A DNA stretch of 64,000 nt, taken from Actinomycetaceae bacterium (GTDB taxonomy: Bacteria; Actinomycetota; Actinomycetes; Actinomycetales; Actinomycetaceae). Position numbers and translations under genes: made by a program. The notes beneath the pieces were generated by a model. That model saw only the letters and a list, made by a program, of their open reading frames with translations, made no database searches and was not told where the DNA came from. Below, one piece after another: positions 33,525 to 42,369 of the stretch. The stretch covers positions 248,001-312,000 of the forward strand of contig JAUNVP010000001.1 in NCBI GenBank assembly GCA_030537615.1, written 5' to 3'. Position 1 is the first letter of the stretch. Each line of letters starts with the position of its first letter.

Positions 33525-34642
33525 TGAGTATGGTCACCGAAGAAATTGTCCGCGATGCATTGAACGATGTGATGGATCCCGAGATCCGCCGCCCGATCAC
33601 CGAACTCAACATGGTTGATACCGTGAAAGTTGAGGGATCGAGCGTAGAAGTCACGATTCTTTTAACGACTGCGGGATGCCCGCTCAAAAATCGGATTACT
33701 TCCGATATTGAGCAGCGTCTGGAACAAGTCGACGGAATCGACTCCGTTCGAGTCGTCATGGGAGTCATGAATGAAGAACAGAAAAAAGCGCTTCGAGAAA
33801 AACTCAATGGCGGAGTCGCAGAACGTGAGATTCCCTTTGCCCAGCCCGGTTCATTAACACGCGTCATTGCCGTCACCTCGGGCAAAGGCGGGGTTGGTAA
33901 ATCATCGGTTACCGCTAATCTCGCCGCAGCGATGGCCAAAAATGGTCTTAAAGTCGGCGTCGTCGATGCCGACATTTACGGCTTTTCAATTCCCCGCATG
34001 ATGGGTGTCGAACATGAGCCAACCGTGATTGATGGGATGATCATTCCTCCGGTTGAACACAACGTAAAGATCATTTCGATCGGCATGTTCGTTCCCGACG
34101 GACAGGCTGTTGTCTGGCGCGGACCGATGCTCCACCGCGCTATTCAACAGTTCCTCGCCGATGTATTTTGGGGAGACCTCGACGTACTCCTTCTCGATCT
34201 GCCACCGGGAACTGGCGACGTCGCTATTTCGATTCCGCAACTTATCCCGAACGCAGAAATCCTCGTCGTCACGACCCCGCAAGTGGCGGCGGCGGAGGTC
34301 GCCGAGCGGGCTGGTTCCATCTCGGCGCAGACGCGCCAACGGGTTATTGGAGTCGTCGAAAACATGTCCTATCTGCCTCAACCTGACGGGACCCAGCTCA
34401 ACCTGTTTGGCCAAGGTGGTGGCGAAACCGTTGCCGCGAGACTATCGACTCATCTGGGATATGAGGTCCCGTTGCTCGGCCAGATTCCACTCGACGTGGA
34501 TCTGCGAGAAGGAGGAGATGCGGGGACACCCGTGGCCCTCGGAGATTCTCCGGCCTCACGCGTCCTCAACGATATTGCCCAAACGCTCGGGAAGCGAGCA
34601 CGTGGCCTTTCCGGTCGGCAGCTCGGCGTAAGTCCGGTGTAA
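33524..34642 (+). CDS. mrp: Mrp/NBP35-family P-loop ATPase (Fe-S carrier)
   Basis: 372-residue cytosolic ATPase that carries and transfers Fe-S clusters. The N-terminal MIP18/DUF59 domain (residues 1-90, with DPEIRRPI and TTAGCPLK) is followed by the ParA/MinD-type ATPase with deviant Walker A KGGVGKS at 121-127, DADIYGFSIP and DLPPGTGD. The CxxC of many Mrp proteins is not evident in this stretch. It appears leaderless. A bidirectional hairpin separates it from tatB, the same neighbourhood as mycobacterial Rv1229c. Confidence 0.93.
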   Translation: MSMVTEEIVRDALNDVMDPEIRRPITELNMVDTVKVEGSSVEVTILLTTAGCPLKNRITSDIEQRLEQVDGIDSVRVVMGVMNEEQKKALREKLNGGVAEREIPFAQPGSLTRVIAVTSGKGGVGKSSVTANLAAAMAKNGLKVGVVDADIYGFSIPRMMGVEHEPTVIDGMIIPPVEHNVKIISIGMFVPDGQAVVWRGPMLHRAIQQFLADVFWGDLDVLLLDLPPGTGDVAISIPQLIPNAEILVVTTPQVAAAEVAERAGSISAQTRQRVIGVVENMSYLPQPDGTQLNLFGQGGGETVAARLSTHLGYEVPLLGQIPLDVDLREGGDAGTPVALGDSPASRVLNDIAQTLGKRARGLSGRQLGVSPV

Positions 34643-34657
34643 GCATCGTCGATATTA

Positions 34658-34690
34658 TTAAAGGTGTGTGCCTGCGGCACACACCTTTAA
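34658..34690. terminator. Bidirectional terminator between mrp and tatB
   Basis: 15-bp perfect stem (34658-34672 with 34676-34690), 3-nt loop and A/T-rich stem ends giving a T-run on both strands. Confidence 0.85.
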
Positions 34691-35215
34691 TTACGCTTTC
34701 TTTTTCGCCTGTCTCAAACGACGCACGCTACTACGCGACGTGGGGGCCTTCGATCCGGCGAGATAGGGGCGACCACCTCGGCTCGGAATACGGTGAGTGT
34801 ACTGGCGCTGAGAATAACCGTATGGTTTACGCGCAGGAGCCGGTTTTTGAGCCGCGGTTTGATCGTCACTGACCGCAGGCGAACGCGGTGCCGGTGGGCG
34901 CGAGGGCGACGGTTTCGGCTTATCCATGCCAAGCGGACTGACGAGTTGTTTCCACTCATCAAGTTCTTCCTGCACAGCCTCGCGAATCATTCGGCGCGGA
35001 TCATATTGGCGAACGTTGAGTTTAGAAAGATCGAGATCTTTCAGGTCCTCTCCCACTTCTTCATCGAGAGTCTCCCGCAGTTTCGCAAGCTGCACGCGGG
35101 AGGTCTTGACCCATTTCGTAATCGTCGCCGCGACCGTCGGAAGGCGCGATGGACCGACAACGACCGCGACCACGAACAGGATCAACAGGAGTTGCAGGCC
35201 ACTAATTCCAAACAT
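34691..35215 (-). CDS. tatB: Sec-independent protein translocase TatB
   Basis: 174-residue membrane protein of the twin-arginine export pathway. It has one N-terminal transmembrane helix (GISGLQLLLILFVVAVVVGP), the TatA/B hinge (GPSRLPTVA), an amphipathic helix and a charged coiled segment (LRETLDEEVGEDLKDLD). The Pro/Arg/Gln-rich C-terminal tail is variable in actinobacteria. The longer helical part and the position near mrp and the O-methyltransferase favour TatB over TatA. ATG at 35215, divergent from the methyltransferase gene. Confidence 0.88.
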   Translation of the reverse strand: MFGISGLQLLLILFVVAVVVGPSRLPTVAATITKWVKTSRVQLAKLRETLDEEVGEDLKDLDLSKLNVRQYDPRRMIREAVQEELDEWKQLVSPLGMDKPKPSPSRPPAPRSPAVSDDQTAAQKPAPARKPYGYSQRQYTHRIPSRGGRPYLAGSKAPTSRSSVRRLRQAKKKA

Positions 35216-35307
35216 ATGAACATTCTACTCACAGGAGGGCGCAAACTACGTACCCGGAACGTTAAGCTAGTGACATCGGAGTAATTGCATGCCCCGGCGT
35301 GCACTAA

Positions 35308-35958
35308 GTGAAAGTGAGTATCGACATCAGTACTGAAAAGGCACTCAGTTGGTCTTACTGTGAAGAATTCGTCCCAGAAAGCGAGATTCTCACGGCCGCC
35401 CGACTGCAGGCTCAGGACCTTGGATGTACCCCCGTGTCACCCGGCATGGGGGCGGCGTTGCGTATGCTCGTTGCGTCATGTGGCGCTAAGGCGGTCGCCG
35501 AAGTAGGTACCGGAGGCGGCGTTTCTGGCCTATGGCTATTAGCTGGAATGAGCGACGACGCCGTTCTCACCACCATCGACCATGAGTCCGAATACCACCG
35601 GGTAGCCCGAGCAGTATTCTCCCGCGCAGGGATGAGTCCCCCGCGCACTCGTCTCATTACCGGTCGCGCTCTCGATGTTCTTCCACGCATGGCCTCGCGT
35701 GCCTACGACCTCATGCTGCTCGACGCGGATCCAAGTGAAAACGTCGAATACGTCTCACACGCGCGCAGAATGCTTCGCCCGGGAGGTCTCCTACTCATCG
35801 CCCATGCCCTCTGGCATGATCACGTTGCCGACCCAGCCCGCCGAGAGCCAGATACCGTCGCAATGCGCCAACTGATCCGCGACCTCGCAGATTCGGATGA
35901 TTTCCTCACCCACGTCATTGGCGTCGGTGACGGTTTAGCCGTCGCGGTGCGACGCTAA
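35308..35958 (+). CDS. O-methyltransferase (Rv1220c-like)
   Basis: 216-residue SAM-dependent methyltransferase of the catechol-type O-methyltransferase family. The SAM-binding motif is seen in VAEVGTGGGVSGLWL, an acidic TIDHESEY follows, and LMLLDADPSENVEYV carries the metal-site-like Asp. The substrate is unknown. GTG at 35308 opens the frame; a second GTG at 35314 is possible, and neither has a strong Shine-Dalgarno. It is divergent from tatB, as in mycobacteria. Confidence 0.85.
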   Translation: MKVSIDISTEKALSWSYCEEFVPESEILTAARLQAQDLGCTPVSPGMGAALRMLVASCGAKAVAEVGTGGGVSGLWLLAGMSDDAVLTTIDHESEYHRVARAVFSRAGMSPPRTRLITGRALDVLPRMASRAYDLMLLDADPSENVEYVSHARRMLRPGGLLLIAHALWHDHVADPARREPDTVAMRQLIRDLADSDDFLTHVIGVGDGLAVAVRR

Positions 35959-35970
35959 CGTTAGCTCATA

Positions 35971-36005
35971 GTACGAGGCCGAGGTCAGTGACCTCGGCCT
36001 CGTAC
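35971..36005. terminator. Bidirectional terminator
   Basis: 17-bp perfect inverted repeat (35971-35987 with 35989-36005) between the convergent methyltransferase and DUF3117 genes. Confidence 0.8.
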
Positions 36006-36019
36006 AACGATTTCAGGCG

Positions 36020-36187
36020 CTACGCAATTGCTGCGGTGAGTTCCTCCGCCAGGGTTTTTGCTTCGTCTGGTGTGAGCTCGACGACGAGACGTCCTCCACC
36101 TTCACTGGGGATTCGCATAACAATACCGCGTCCCTCTTTAGTTGCCTCCATAGGCCCGTCACCTGTGCGGGGCTTCATTGCAGCCAT
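36020..36187 (-). CDS. DUF3117 small protein
   Basis: 55-residue protein, the exact family size. It reads MAAMKPRTGDGPMEATKEGRG at the start and contains PDEAKTLAEEL; this is highly conserved in actinobacteria (mycobacterial Rv1211) with unknown function. The frame is open up to 36244, but ATG 36187 is preceded by GAGAGGAAG and gives the family N-terminus. It shares a bidirectional terminator with the O-methyltransferase. Confidence 0.92.
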   Translation of the reverse strand: MAAMKPRTGDGPMEATKEGRGIVMRIPSEGGGRLVVELTPDEAKTLAEELTAAIA

Positions 36188-36333
36188 AGTGTACTTCCTC
36201 TCTCGGCGTACTCCATTGATACTCGATCGGATATCGAGCATCATGTGCCGTGGCTAATCACTTCTATTCTATCCATATCTGTGAAGTTGAGCACGAGCAC
36301 CCACATTAATTGCCACGAGAGGTCTGATTTCGT

Positions 36334-37080
36334 TTAGCTCCCATTCCCGTTACAGAACTCGCGGATAATTCCGATCGCCTCCTGCGGGGTTTCCACCACG
36401 TTGATGAGGTCGAGGTCGCCGGGGCTAATGTTTCCTTCGGCAAGCATTGCCTTTCGAAGCCAGTCAACGAGTCCGGTCCAGTACGCGGCATCAACGAGAA
36501 CGATGGGGAAGCTCTTGATCTTATGGGTCTGGACGAGGGTGAGTGCTTCAAACAGTTCGTCCATGGTTCCGAAACCGCCGGGCAGGACAATAAAACCGAA
36601 GGAGTACTTGACGAACATCATTTTCCGGGCAAAGAAGTACCGGAAGTTAATGCCGAGATCTACCCACTTATTCATTCCCTGTTCGTGCGGTAGTTCGATC
36701 CCCAGTCCAACCGAGGTGCCACCGGCCTCAACTGCTCCGCGATTCGCCGCCTCCATAATTCCGGGGCCTCCCCCAGTAATAACGGCGAGATTTTCTTCTG
36801 CCAGGAGACTACCGATTTCTCGAGCGTATTCGTAATGCTTGTGGGTGTCCGGGGTACGTGCCGAACCAAAAACAGAAATAGCTGGCCCAATGTTGGCGAG
36901 GGCTCCGAAACCTTCAATGAACTCCGCTTGAATTCGCATGACCCGCCACGGGTCGGCGTGGAGCCAGTCCGCGTCCTGGTGTTTTTTTAATAGCCGCGCA
37001 TCTGCTGTTTCACTGGGAATCTGCTTCCCTCTGAGCAGAACCGGACCTTTACGGTAGGAGGGGCGGCGCATCGGAGTCAT
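36334..37080 (-). CDS. LOG family Rossmann-fold protein (TIGR00730)
   Basis: 248-residue protein with the two LOG signatures GGGPGIMEAANRGA and PGGFGTMDE. Related enzymes are phosphoribohydrolases that release a base from nucleoside 5'-monophosphates (cytokinin-activating in plants and some actinobacteria). The bacterial substrate here is unknown. The N-terminal extension of about 40 residues (RRPSYRKGPVLLRGKQIP) is typical for actinobacterial members. ATG 37080 follows GGAAGAAC. It lies upstream of DUF3117 on the same strand with a 146-nt gap. Confidence 0.9.
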   Translation of the reverse strand: MTPMRRPSYRKGPVLLRGKQIPSETADARLLKKHQDADWLHADPWRVMRIQAEFIEGFGALANIGPAISVFGSARTPDTHKHYEYAREIGSLLAEENLAVITGGGPGIMEAANRGAVEAGGTSVGLGIELPHEQGMNKWVDLGINFRYFFARKMMFVKYSFGFIVLPGGFGTMDELFEALTLVQTHKIKSFPIVLVDAAYWTGLVDWLRKAMLAEGNISPGDLDLINVVETPQEAIGIIREFCNGNGS

Positions 37081-37185
37081 TGTTCTTCCTTACTGTCGGC
37101 GTAGTGCCCATGGTACGTAATCTCCCCGGATCACCGTATAACGACACCGCTCGGCAGCGTAAACCGAACTCCGTGGAGCGAAATT

Positions 37186-38697
37186 CTAATGCAGGATACG
37201 AGCCACTTCAGACAGCGTGCCGGAAATCGATGGATACACGGTGAAAGCTGACGACAGTTGATCGACAGTCATCCGGTGAGTAACCGCCAGCGTCAGCGGG
37301 AAGATCTGTTCGGACGCGCTCTCGCCCACGATGACGCCTCCGACAATCACCCCCGAATCGGCCTCAGAGAAAATCTTCACGAAACCATCGCGCAGACCAT
37401 GCATCTTGGCACGCGGATTGCGCGCAATCGGAAGCTTCGCCGTCTTAATATCGAGACTGGACTTCGCAATGTCGGCCTCGCTCATGCCGACGGTTGCAAC
37501 CTCGGGGAGAGTGAAGATCGTCGATCCAATGCGACTCGTGTCAAGCGGTGTCACCGCGTCGCCGAGGGCGTGCCACATGGCAATGCGTCCCTGTTGGGCC
37601 GCAACTGATGCGAGAGGAAGGACCCCGGTACAGTCGCCGGCAGCGTAGACGCGGAAAGCGGACGTGCGCGACACGCGATCGACCTCAATATGACCGCGAT
37701 CGGTCAGTCGAACCCCAATTTCTTCTAGGCCAATCCCGGCTGTCGATGGAATTGAACCGACCGCGAGCAAACAGTGACTCCCGCTCAACACTTCACCCGA
37801 TTGAAGGTGGACTTCGACACCGTTTTCCGTTCGATTGGCAGACACCGCTCGTGAGCGCGACTTAATCTCCATACCGCGGCGGCGGAAAATATCCTCGACC
37901 AGAACTGCCGCTTCCATATCTGCACCGGGAAGCATGTGATCGCGCGACGACACGAGCGTCACATGTGAGCCGAGCACTTGGTATGCGCCGGCGAGTTCCG
38001 CGCCCGTCACACCGGAACCGACGACGATCAGGTGTTCGGGGAGTTCTTCCATGTTGTACAGCTGCGCCCAGTTGAAGATACGTTCACCGTCGGGCTCAGA
38101 GCCGGGCAGAGCGCGCGGCTTCGCTCCCGTGGCCACAAGGACGATTTCTGCTTCCAGATACTCCGTGCTCTCGGCTGTCGTCGCAGAGATAATCCGTGTT
38201 CCGCGGTCACCGAACTTGGATTCGATGCGTCCTCGTCCATCGATGATTTCGACACCGAGTTGTTCGAGGCTGGCACGAATATCCGCCGCCTGTTTCGACG
38301 CCAGCTCACGCACCCGCGCATTGATCGTCGCCATGTCAGCCGTCGGTTTGACCGACCCGACGTTGATCCCCAGTTCTTCAGCCTGTTCAGTTTCAGTTAA
38401 CCACTCAGCGGTAGCGATCAGAGTCTTTGAGGGGACGACATCAGTGAGAACCGCCGCACCCCCTAATCCCTGATCTTCAATGAGGGTAACTTCGGCTCCC
38501 AAGCGCACGGCTACGGTGGCGGCCTCATAGCCACCGGGGCCACCTCCGATAATGACGACGCGCGACCCTTCTCGTACGGGAGAAGCATTGGGTTCTGAGC
38601 GACTGCGTTTTTTCCGGGGTGTTTGAGCCGGTGCGGAACTGTCCTGAGAGCTGTCTGCCTGCGTCTTCGCGGGCAGATTAAACGGGTTGGTTTGCAT
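37186..38697 (-). CDS. lpdA: LpdA-like NAD(P)H-quinone dehydrogenase
   Basis: 503-residue FAD-dependent pyridine-nucleotide oxidoreductase. FAD site VVIIGGGPGGYEAA starts near residue 47, the NAD site is in VVGSGVTGAELAGAY, the second FAD motif is YAAGDCTG, and a dimerisation domain ends the chain. The redox-active CxxxxC of lipoamide dehydrogenases is replaced by Ala82 and Val87 (GGAAVLTDVVPSK), so it cannot do disulfide chemistry. This matches the actinobacterial LpdA (Rv3303c) group that reduces quinones. The first 44 residues are a charged, disordered-looking extension. It is divergent from punA, again as in mycobacteria. A downstream start is possible. Confidence 0.88.
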   Translation of the reverse strand: MQTNPFNLPAKTQADSSQDSSAPAQTPRKKRSRSEPNASPVREGSRVVIIGGGPGGYEAATVAVRLGAEVTLIEDQGLGGAAVLTDVVPSKTLIATAEWLTETEQAEELGINVGSVKPTADMATINARVRELASKQAADIRASLEQLGVEIIDGRGRIESKFGDRGTRIISATTAESTEYLEAEIVLVATGAKPRALPGSEPDGERIFNWAQLYNMEELPEHLIVVGSGVTGAELAGAYQVLGSHVTLVSSRDHMLPGADMEAAVLVEDIFRRRGMEIKSRSRAVSANRTENGVEVHLQSGEVLSGSHCLLAVGSIPSTAGIGLEEIGVRLTDRGHIEVDRVSRTSAFRVYAAGDCTGVLPLASVAAQQGRIAMWHALGDAVTPLDTSRIGSTIFTLPEVATVGMSEADIAKSSLDIKTAKLPIARNPRAKMHGLRDGFVKIFSEADSGVIVGGVIVGESASEQIFPLTLAVTHRMTVDQLSSAFTVYPSISGTLSEVARILH

Positions 38698-38745
38698 ACC
38701 CTATTCTTATCGCACTTCCATTACGCTTGTGCCTCGGTTAGGCCG

Positions 38746-38759
38746 TAAGATAGGGATAA
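38746..38759 (+). promoter_or_regulatory. -10 element of punA, leaderless
   Basis: TAAGAT at 38746-38751, with the expected transcript start within 1 nt of the ATG at 38759; no Shine-Dalgarno. Confidence 0.45.
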
Positions 38760-39586
38760 TGAATACCAACGACGCTTCTGATCAAACCACGAATTCCCCG
38801 TTAGCTCTAGCAGAAAAGGCCGCCGCAGTAATCCGCGAGCGGTCCGGAATTGACCGACACGATATCGCTCTCGTCCTCGGCTCCGGCTGGGGTGGAGCGG
38901 CTGATTTAATTGGCGATACCGTCAGCGAAATACCTGCCGGGGAGATTCCCGGCTTTCACGCTCCTGCTGTGGCCGGCCACGGCGCCACCCTCAGATCGAT
39001 CCGCGTCGATAGTGGAAAGATCGCTCTCGTGCTTGGATCGCGCACTCATTTCTACGAAGGAAAGGGCGTGCGCGCAGTTGCCCACGGCATGCGTACCGCA
39101 GCCGCGTGCGGGGCTACAACTGCGGTATTGACAAATGGGTGCGGCGGATTGCGTGAGGAATGGGAGCCGGGCCAACCCGTCCTCATTTCCGACCACATTA
39201 ACCTCACCGGAGCCTCCCCGCTTGAGGGCGCCACTTTTGTCGATCTCACCGATCTGTATGCTTCGCGGCTTCGCGATCTCGCGCGCGACGTTGATCCGTC
39301 TCTTCCCGACGGCGTCTATGTGCAGTTCCGCGGCCCCCACTACGAAACTCCCGCCGAAGTGCAGATGGCAAAAATCATCGGCGGAGACCTCGTTGGCATG
39401 TCAACAACGTTGGAGGCGATTGCCGCTCGTGAGGCTGGAATGGAGATCCTCGGAATCTCTTTGGTCACCAACCCTGCAGCTGGGATCTCCCCCACTCCGC
39501 TGTCGCACGATGAGGTGATTGCAGCCGGTCGAGCAGCCGGCCCCCGAATTTCCCGATTGCTCGCTGACATTATCCAGCGGCTCTAA
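38759..39586 (+). CDS. punA: Purine-nucleoside phosphorylase
   Basis: 275-residue trimeric-type PNP that phosphorolyses inosine and guanosine and their deoxy forms to base and (deoxy)ribose 1-phosphate. It shows VLGSGWGG, GSRTHFYEG (phosphate site), LTNGCGGL, GPHYETPAEVQM and the base-site element VTNPAAG. The frame is open from 38687, but ATG 38759 fits the family and the -10 element. The phosphosugar mutase that uses its product follows 57 nt downstream. Confidence 0.93.
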   Translation: MNTNDASDQTTNSPLALAEKAAAVIRERSGIDRHDIALVLGSGWGGAADLIGDTVSEIPAGEIPGFHAPAVAGHGATLRSIRVDSGKIALVLGSRTHFYEGKGVRAVAHGMRTAAACGATTAVLTNGCGGLREEWEPGQPVLISDHINLTGASPLEGATFVDLTDLYASRLRDLARDVDPSLPDGVYVQFRGPHYETPAEVQMAKIIGGDLVGMSTTLEAIAAREAGMEILGISLVTNPAAGISPTPLSHDEVIAAGRAAGPRISRLLADIIQRL

Positions 39587-39643
39587 GCGCCTTGAGTCAT
39601 TGGGCGCCCCAGCGCACCGCGCTGTTACCCGGAAGGAACACAT

Positions 39644-41335
39644 ATGACTACACTCGATGAGGGCTTGATCGAATCGTGGATCGCAGACGATCCGGATGAG
39701 AGCACCCGAGCCGAGCTCTCCGCCCTCCTGGACGCACACCGCAATGGAGATGAGTCGGCGAGCGCAGATCTCGCTGACCGTTTCAGCTCGACTCTGACCT
39801 TTGGCACCGCCGGTTTGCGCGGGAAAATCGGCGCAGGTCCCAACCGCATGAACCGCGCGGTTGTTATTCGCGCGGCCGCCGGACTGGTCGCATTCTTGCG
39901 AGAGAAAGTCGGCGACGATTTCCACCTCGTTATCGGTCACGATGCGCGTTACGGATCCAAACAGTTCGCGGAGGATACTGCGGCTGTCGCGGTCGGCGCT
40001 GGAGGGCGTGCGTCGCTATTTGATCGTGAACTCCCCACCCCCGTCACCGCATTCGCACTCAAACATCTCAATGCAGACGCGGCTGTCGTCGTCACCGCCT
40101 CACACAATCCTCCGCAAGATAACGGGTACAAAGTGTATCTCGGAGGTCGCGCGGTGGGCGGCTCCGGACAGGGAGCGCAGATCGTTCCGCCTTTCGACGC
40201 GGAGATTTTCGCGCAAATTCAAGCTGTCACAGCTGTCGCTGACGTGCCGCGCGCAAGTTCCGGCTGGGAGAGTCTCGGCGATGAGGTCGTTGAAGCCTAC
40301 CTTGACCGAGCCGTTTCACTCGTTCCTGCGGGCGACAAGGACCTGACGATTGTACTCACTTCCATGCACGGGGTGGGTGGGGAAACCGCGGTTGCCGCAC
40401 TCCACCGAGCCGGGTTTGCCGACGTCCACGTCGTTCCCGAGCAGCACGACCCCGATCCCGACTTCCCCACCGTGTCCTTCCCCAACCCGGAAGAACCCGG
40501 CGCACTCGACCTCTCGTTTGCATTAGCTCGGAAGATTGACGCCGATATTATTCTCGCCAATGACCCCGATGCCGATCGGTTCTCCGCCGCTGTCCCCGAT
40601 CCGCGTGGAACCGATGGATGGCGACAGCTCACCGGAGACGAAGTAGGTGCCCTACTTGGTGAAGCAGTCGCCCGTGCTCACGAGGGCGATACCGACTCCG
40701 TCCTCGCCAACTCAATCGTGTCGTCGCGTCTGCTGTCGCGTATCGCGGCTGCTCACGGGGTGTCTTACCGCGCAACGCTGACGGGATTCAAGTGGATTTC
40801 ACGCGTTGACGGCATTGTATTTGGATACGAAGAAGCTCTCGGCTACTGCGTAGACCCGAACTTTGTGCGCGATAAGGACGGAATTACAGCGTGCCTGCAG
40901 CTCGCCACCATGGCGGCTGAACGCAAATCGCAAGGATCGTCGCTTCTCGACGAGCTTGACGATCTCGCGCGCGCTCACGGCCTCTACGCCACCGCGCCGC
41001 TGTCGATTCGCGTTGAGGATCTGTCGCTCATTGCTGAAGGCATGAAGAATCTGCGAGCTGGTACGCTAACCGAACTCGCCGGATCACCCCTGGCATCGAC
41101 AGTCGACCTGTCTGCCGGCTCGGCTGAACTCCCCCCCACGGACGGCCTCGTGTTCACCTCCGAACGCGGTGACCGCGTCGTTGCCCGGCCCTCGGGTACA
41201 GAACCCAAGCTCAAGTGCTATCTCGAAACGATCATCTCCGTCGACGAGGGCGCTGATCTCAATGCTGTTCGTGACGAGGCCGCTCAGCGCCTCGACGCGA
41301 TGAAGGCGGATATGAGAGCCGCTCTGGGAATCTAA
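39644..41335 (+). CDS. Phospho-sugar mutase (phosphopentomutase/phosphomannomutase type)
   Basis: 563-residue alpha-D-phosphohexomutase. The catalytic phosphoserine loop is TASHNPPQDNGYKVY, the metal loop is NDPDADRFS, the sugar loop is GYEEALGY and the phosphate loop is RPSGTEPKLKCY. Actinobacterial neighbours of PNP (PmmB) are of this long type. In this context conversion of (deoxy)ribose 1-phosphate to the 5-phosphate is likely, feeding DeoC, but phosphoglucomutase or phosphomannomutase activity cannot be excluded. GGAAGGAACACAT precedes the ATG. Confidence 0.9.
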   Translation: MTTLDEGLIESWIADDPDESTRAELSALLDAHRNGDESASADLADRFSSTLTFGTAGLRGKIGAGPNRMNRAVVIRAAAGLVAFLREKVGDDFHLVIGHDARYGSKQFAEDTAAVAVGAGGRASLFDRELPTPVTAFALKHLNADAAVVVTASHNPPQDNGYKVYLGGRAVGGSGQGAQIVPPFDAEIFAQIQAVTAVADVPRASSGWESLGDEVVEAYLDRAVSLVPAGDKDLTIVLTSMHGVGGETAVAALHRAGFADVHVVPEQHDPDPDFPTVSFPNPEEPGALDLSFALARKIDADIILANDPDADRFSAAVPDPRGTDGWRQLTGDEVGALLGEAVARAHEGDTDSVLANSIVSSRLLSRIAAAHGVSYRATLTGFKWISRVDGIVFGYEEALGYCVDPNFVRDKDGITACLQLATMAAERKSQGSSLLDELDDLARAHGLYATAPLSIRVEDLSLIAEGMKNLRAGTLTELAGSPLASTVDLSAGSAELPPTDGLVFTSERGDRVVARPSGTEPKLKCYLETIISVDEGADLNAVRDEAAQRLDAMKADMRAALGI

Positions 41336-41348
41336 CCGTGTGATGGTG

Positions 41349-41387
41349 ATCGCGGCGCTTGGTGGTTCACGCTAACAGCGCCGCGAT
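41349..41387. terminator. Hairpin between convergent mutase and AEC genes
   Basis: 11-bp perfect inverted repeat (41349-41359 with 41377-41387) that overlaps the last codons of the AEC transporter gene. It has no T-run, so the terminator call is tentative. Confidence 0.45.
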
Positions 41388-42290
41388 TGCCATGAGTGAG
41401 GGCGTGGCGAACACAGTCGATGCAATGACGGTTCCGCGAGCCAGGGTCTCGCCCGTCTCGGCACGGAATGCCGCTAAGTAGGCATTTTGCGCGGTGGGGA
41501 GCCCCGCCATGCACGCGTACGCGAAAAGCGGGAAACCGCTGGCACCGAGTACGACGTGAGCGAAAACCACAGCGACGAGCGGTTGAAATAGCAGTTTTGC
41601 TGCCGTTGCTAACGCAATCGGAATGAGCGCGGGGCGCAGATAGGTCATTTTCTCTCCCGCCAGAGATAGCCCGAAGGCAATGAGAATGCACGGAACCGCC
41701 GCTCCAGCGACCAGTTCGATCGGCCCAACCACGACGGTCGGAAGGTGCCACCCGCTGAGAGAAATCGTGCTTCCAATGATGGCGGCGTAGACGAGAGGAT
41801 TGCGGAGCACCGTCCGCACCACCCGGCTCATGGTCACGTCACCACGCCCAGAGGCGAGGTCGGCAAGCACGAAAAACATCGGTGAAAAGAATCCCAGTTG
41901 GAATAGAAGTACCGGAATAACGTGGGTCGTGGAACCGAGAATGTAGTGCGACAACGGTATGCCCAAGTAGCCGGCATTCGTCAAGGCCGAGCTCATCGCG
42001 CCGATGACCGTGTCACCGATGCGCAGGTGCAATACGAAGCGGCCGAGAAGTGCGAATACGGTCGCCGTGACTAGTGCTGAAACGGCGGCCACTAGCAGTG
42101 GTTGACCAAAAACCGCTTGAACGTCCGCTTGGGCGAGAGCTAAACCAATGTAAGCGGGCAGAGCAATGAAATACACCAGTCGATTAAGGACGAGCTGCGC
42201 AGAATCTCCCAGCAGCCGCACCCGACCGAGAAACCAGCCGAGGATAATGACCGCCCACACGACGCTCAACCCCGATAGAACACCACCCAT
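41367..42290 (-). CDS. AEC family transporter (auxin efflux carrier-like)
   Basis: 307-residue polytopic membrane protein with about ten hydrophobic segments in the AEC/MTR 5+5 arrangement. Landmarks are LNRLVYFIALPAYIGLALAQ near residue 35, NAGYLGIPLSHYI near 107 with the helix-breaking Asn/Pro, and AYACMAGLPTAQNAYLAA near 265. AEC proteins move organic acids or auxin-like anions by secondary transport; the substrate is unknown. It converges with the mutase gene. Confidence 0.9.
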   Translation of the reverse strand: MGGVLSGLSVVWAVIILGWFLGRVRLLGDSAQLVLNRLVYFIALPAYIGLALAQADVQAVFGQPLLVAAVSALVTATVFALLGRFVLHLRIGDTVIGAMSSALTNAGYLGIPLSHYILGSTTHVIPVLLFQLGFFSPMFFVLADLASGRGDVTMSRVVRTVLRNPLVYAAIIGSTISLSGWHLPTVVVGPIELVAGAAVPCILIAFGLSLAGEKMTYLRPALIPIALATAAKLLFQPLVAVVFAHVVLGASGFPLFAYACMAGLPTAQNAYLAAFRAETGETLARGTVIASTVFATPSLMAIAALLA

Positions 42291-42369
42291 GAGGTGATTG
42301 TTCCATCTTTGAGCACGGTTGGCTTACTCCCGCCGATATACGGCACCGATAGTACAGTCCTATCCCGCG

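Noticed and set aside
33427-33975. N-terminal extension of the acyltransferase frame
   Set aside because: It is exactly antisense to mrp and would place 183 atypical residues before the first helix; GTG 33426 is the better start.
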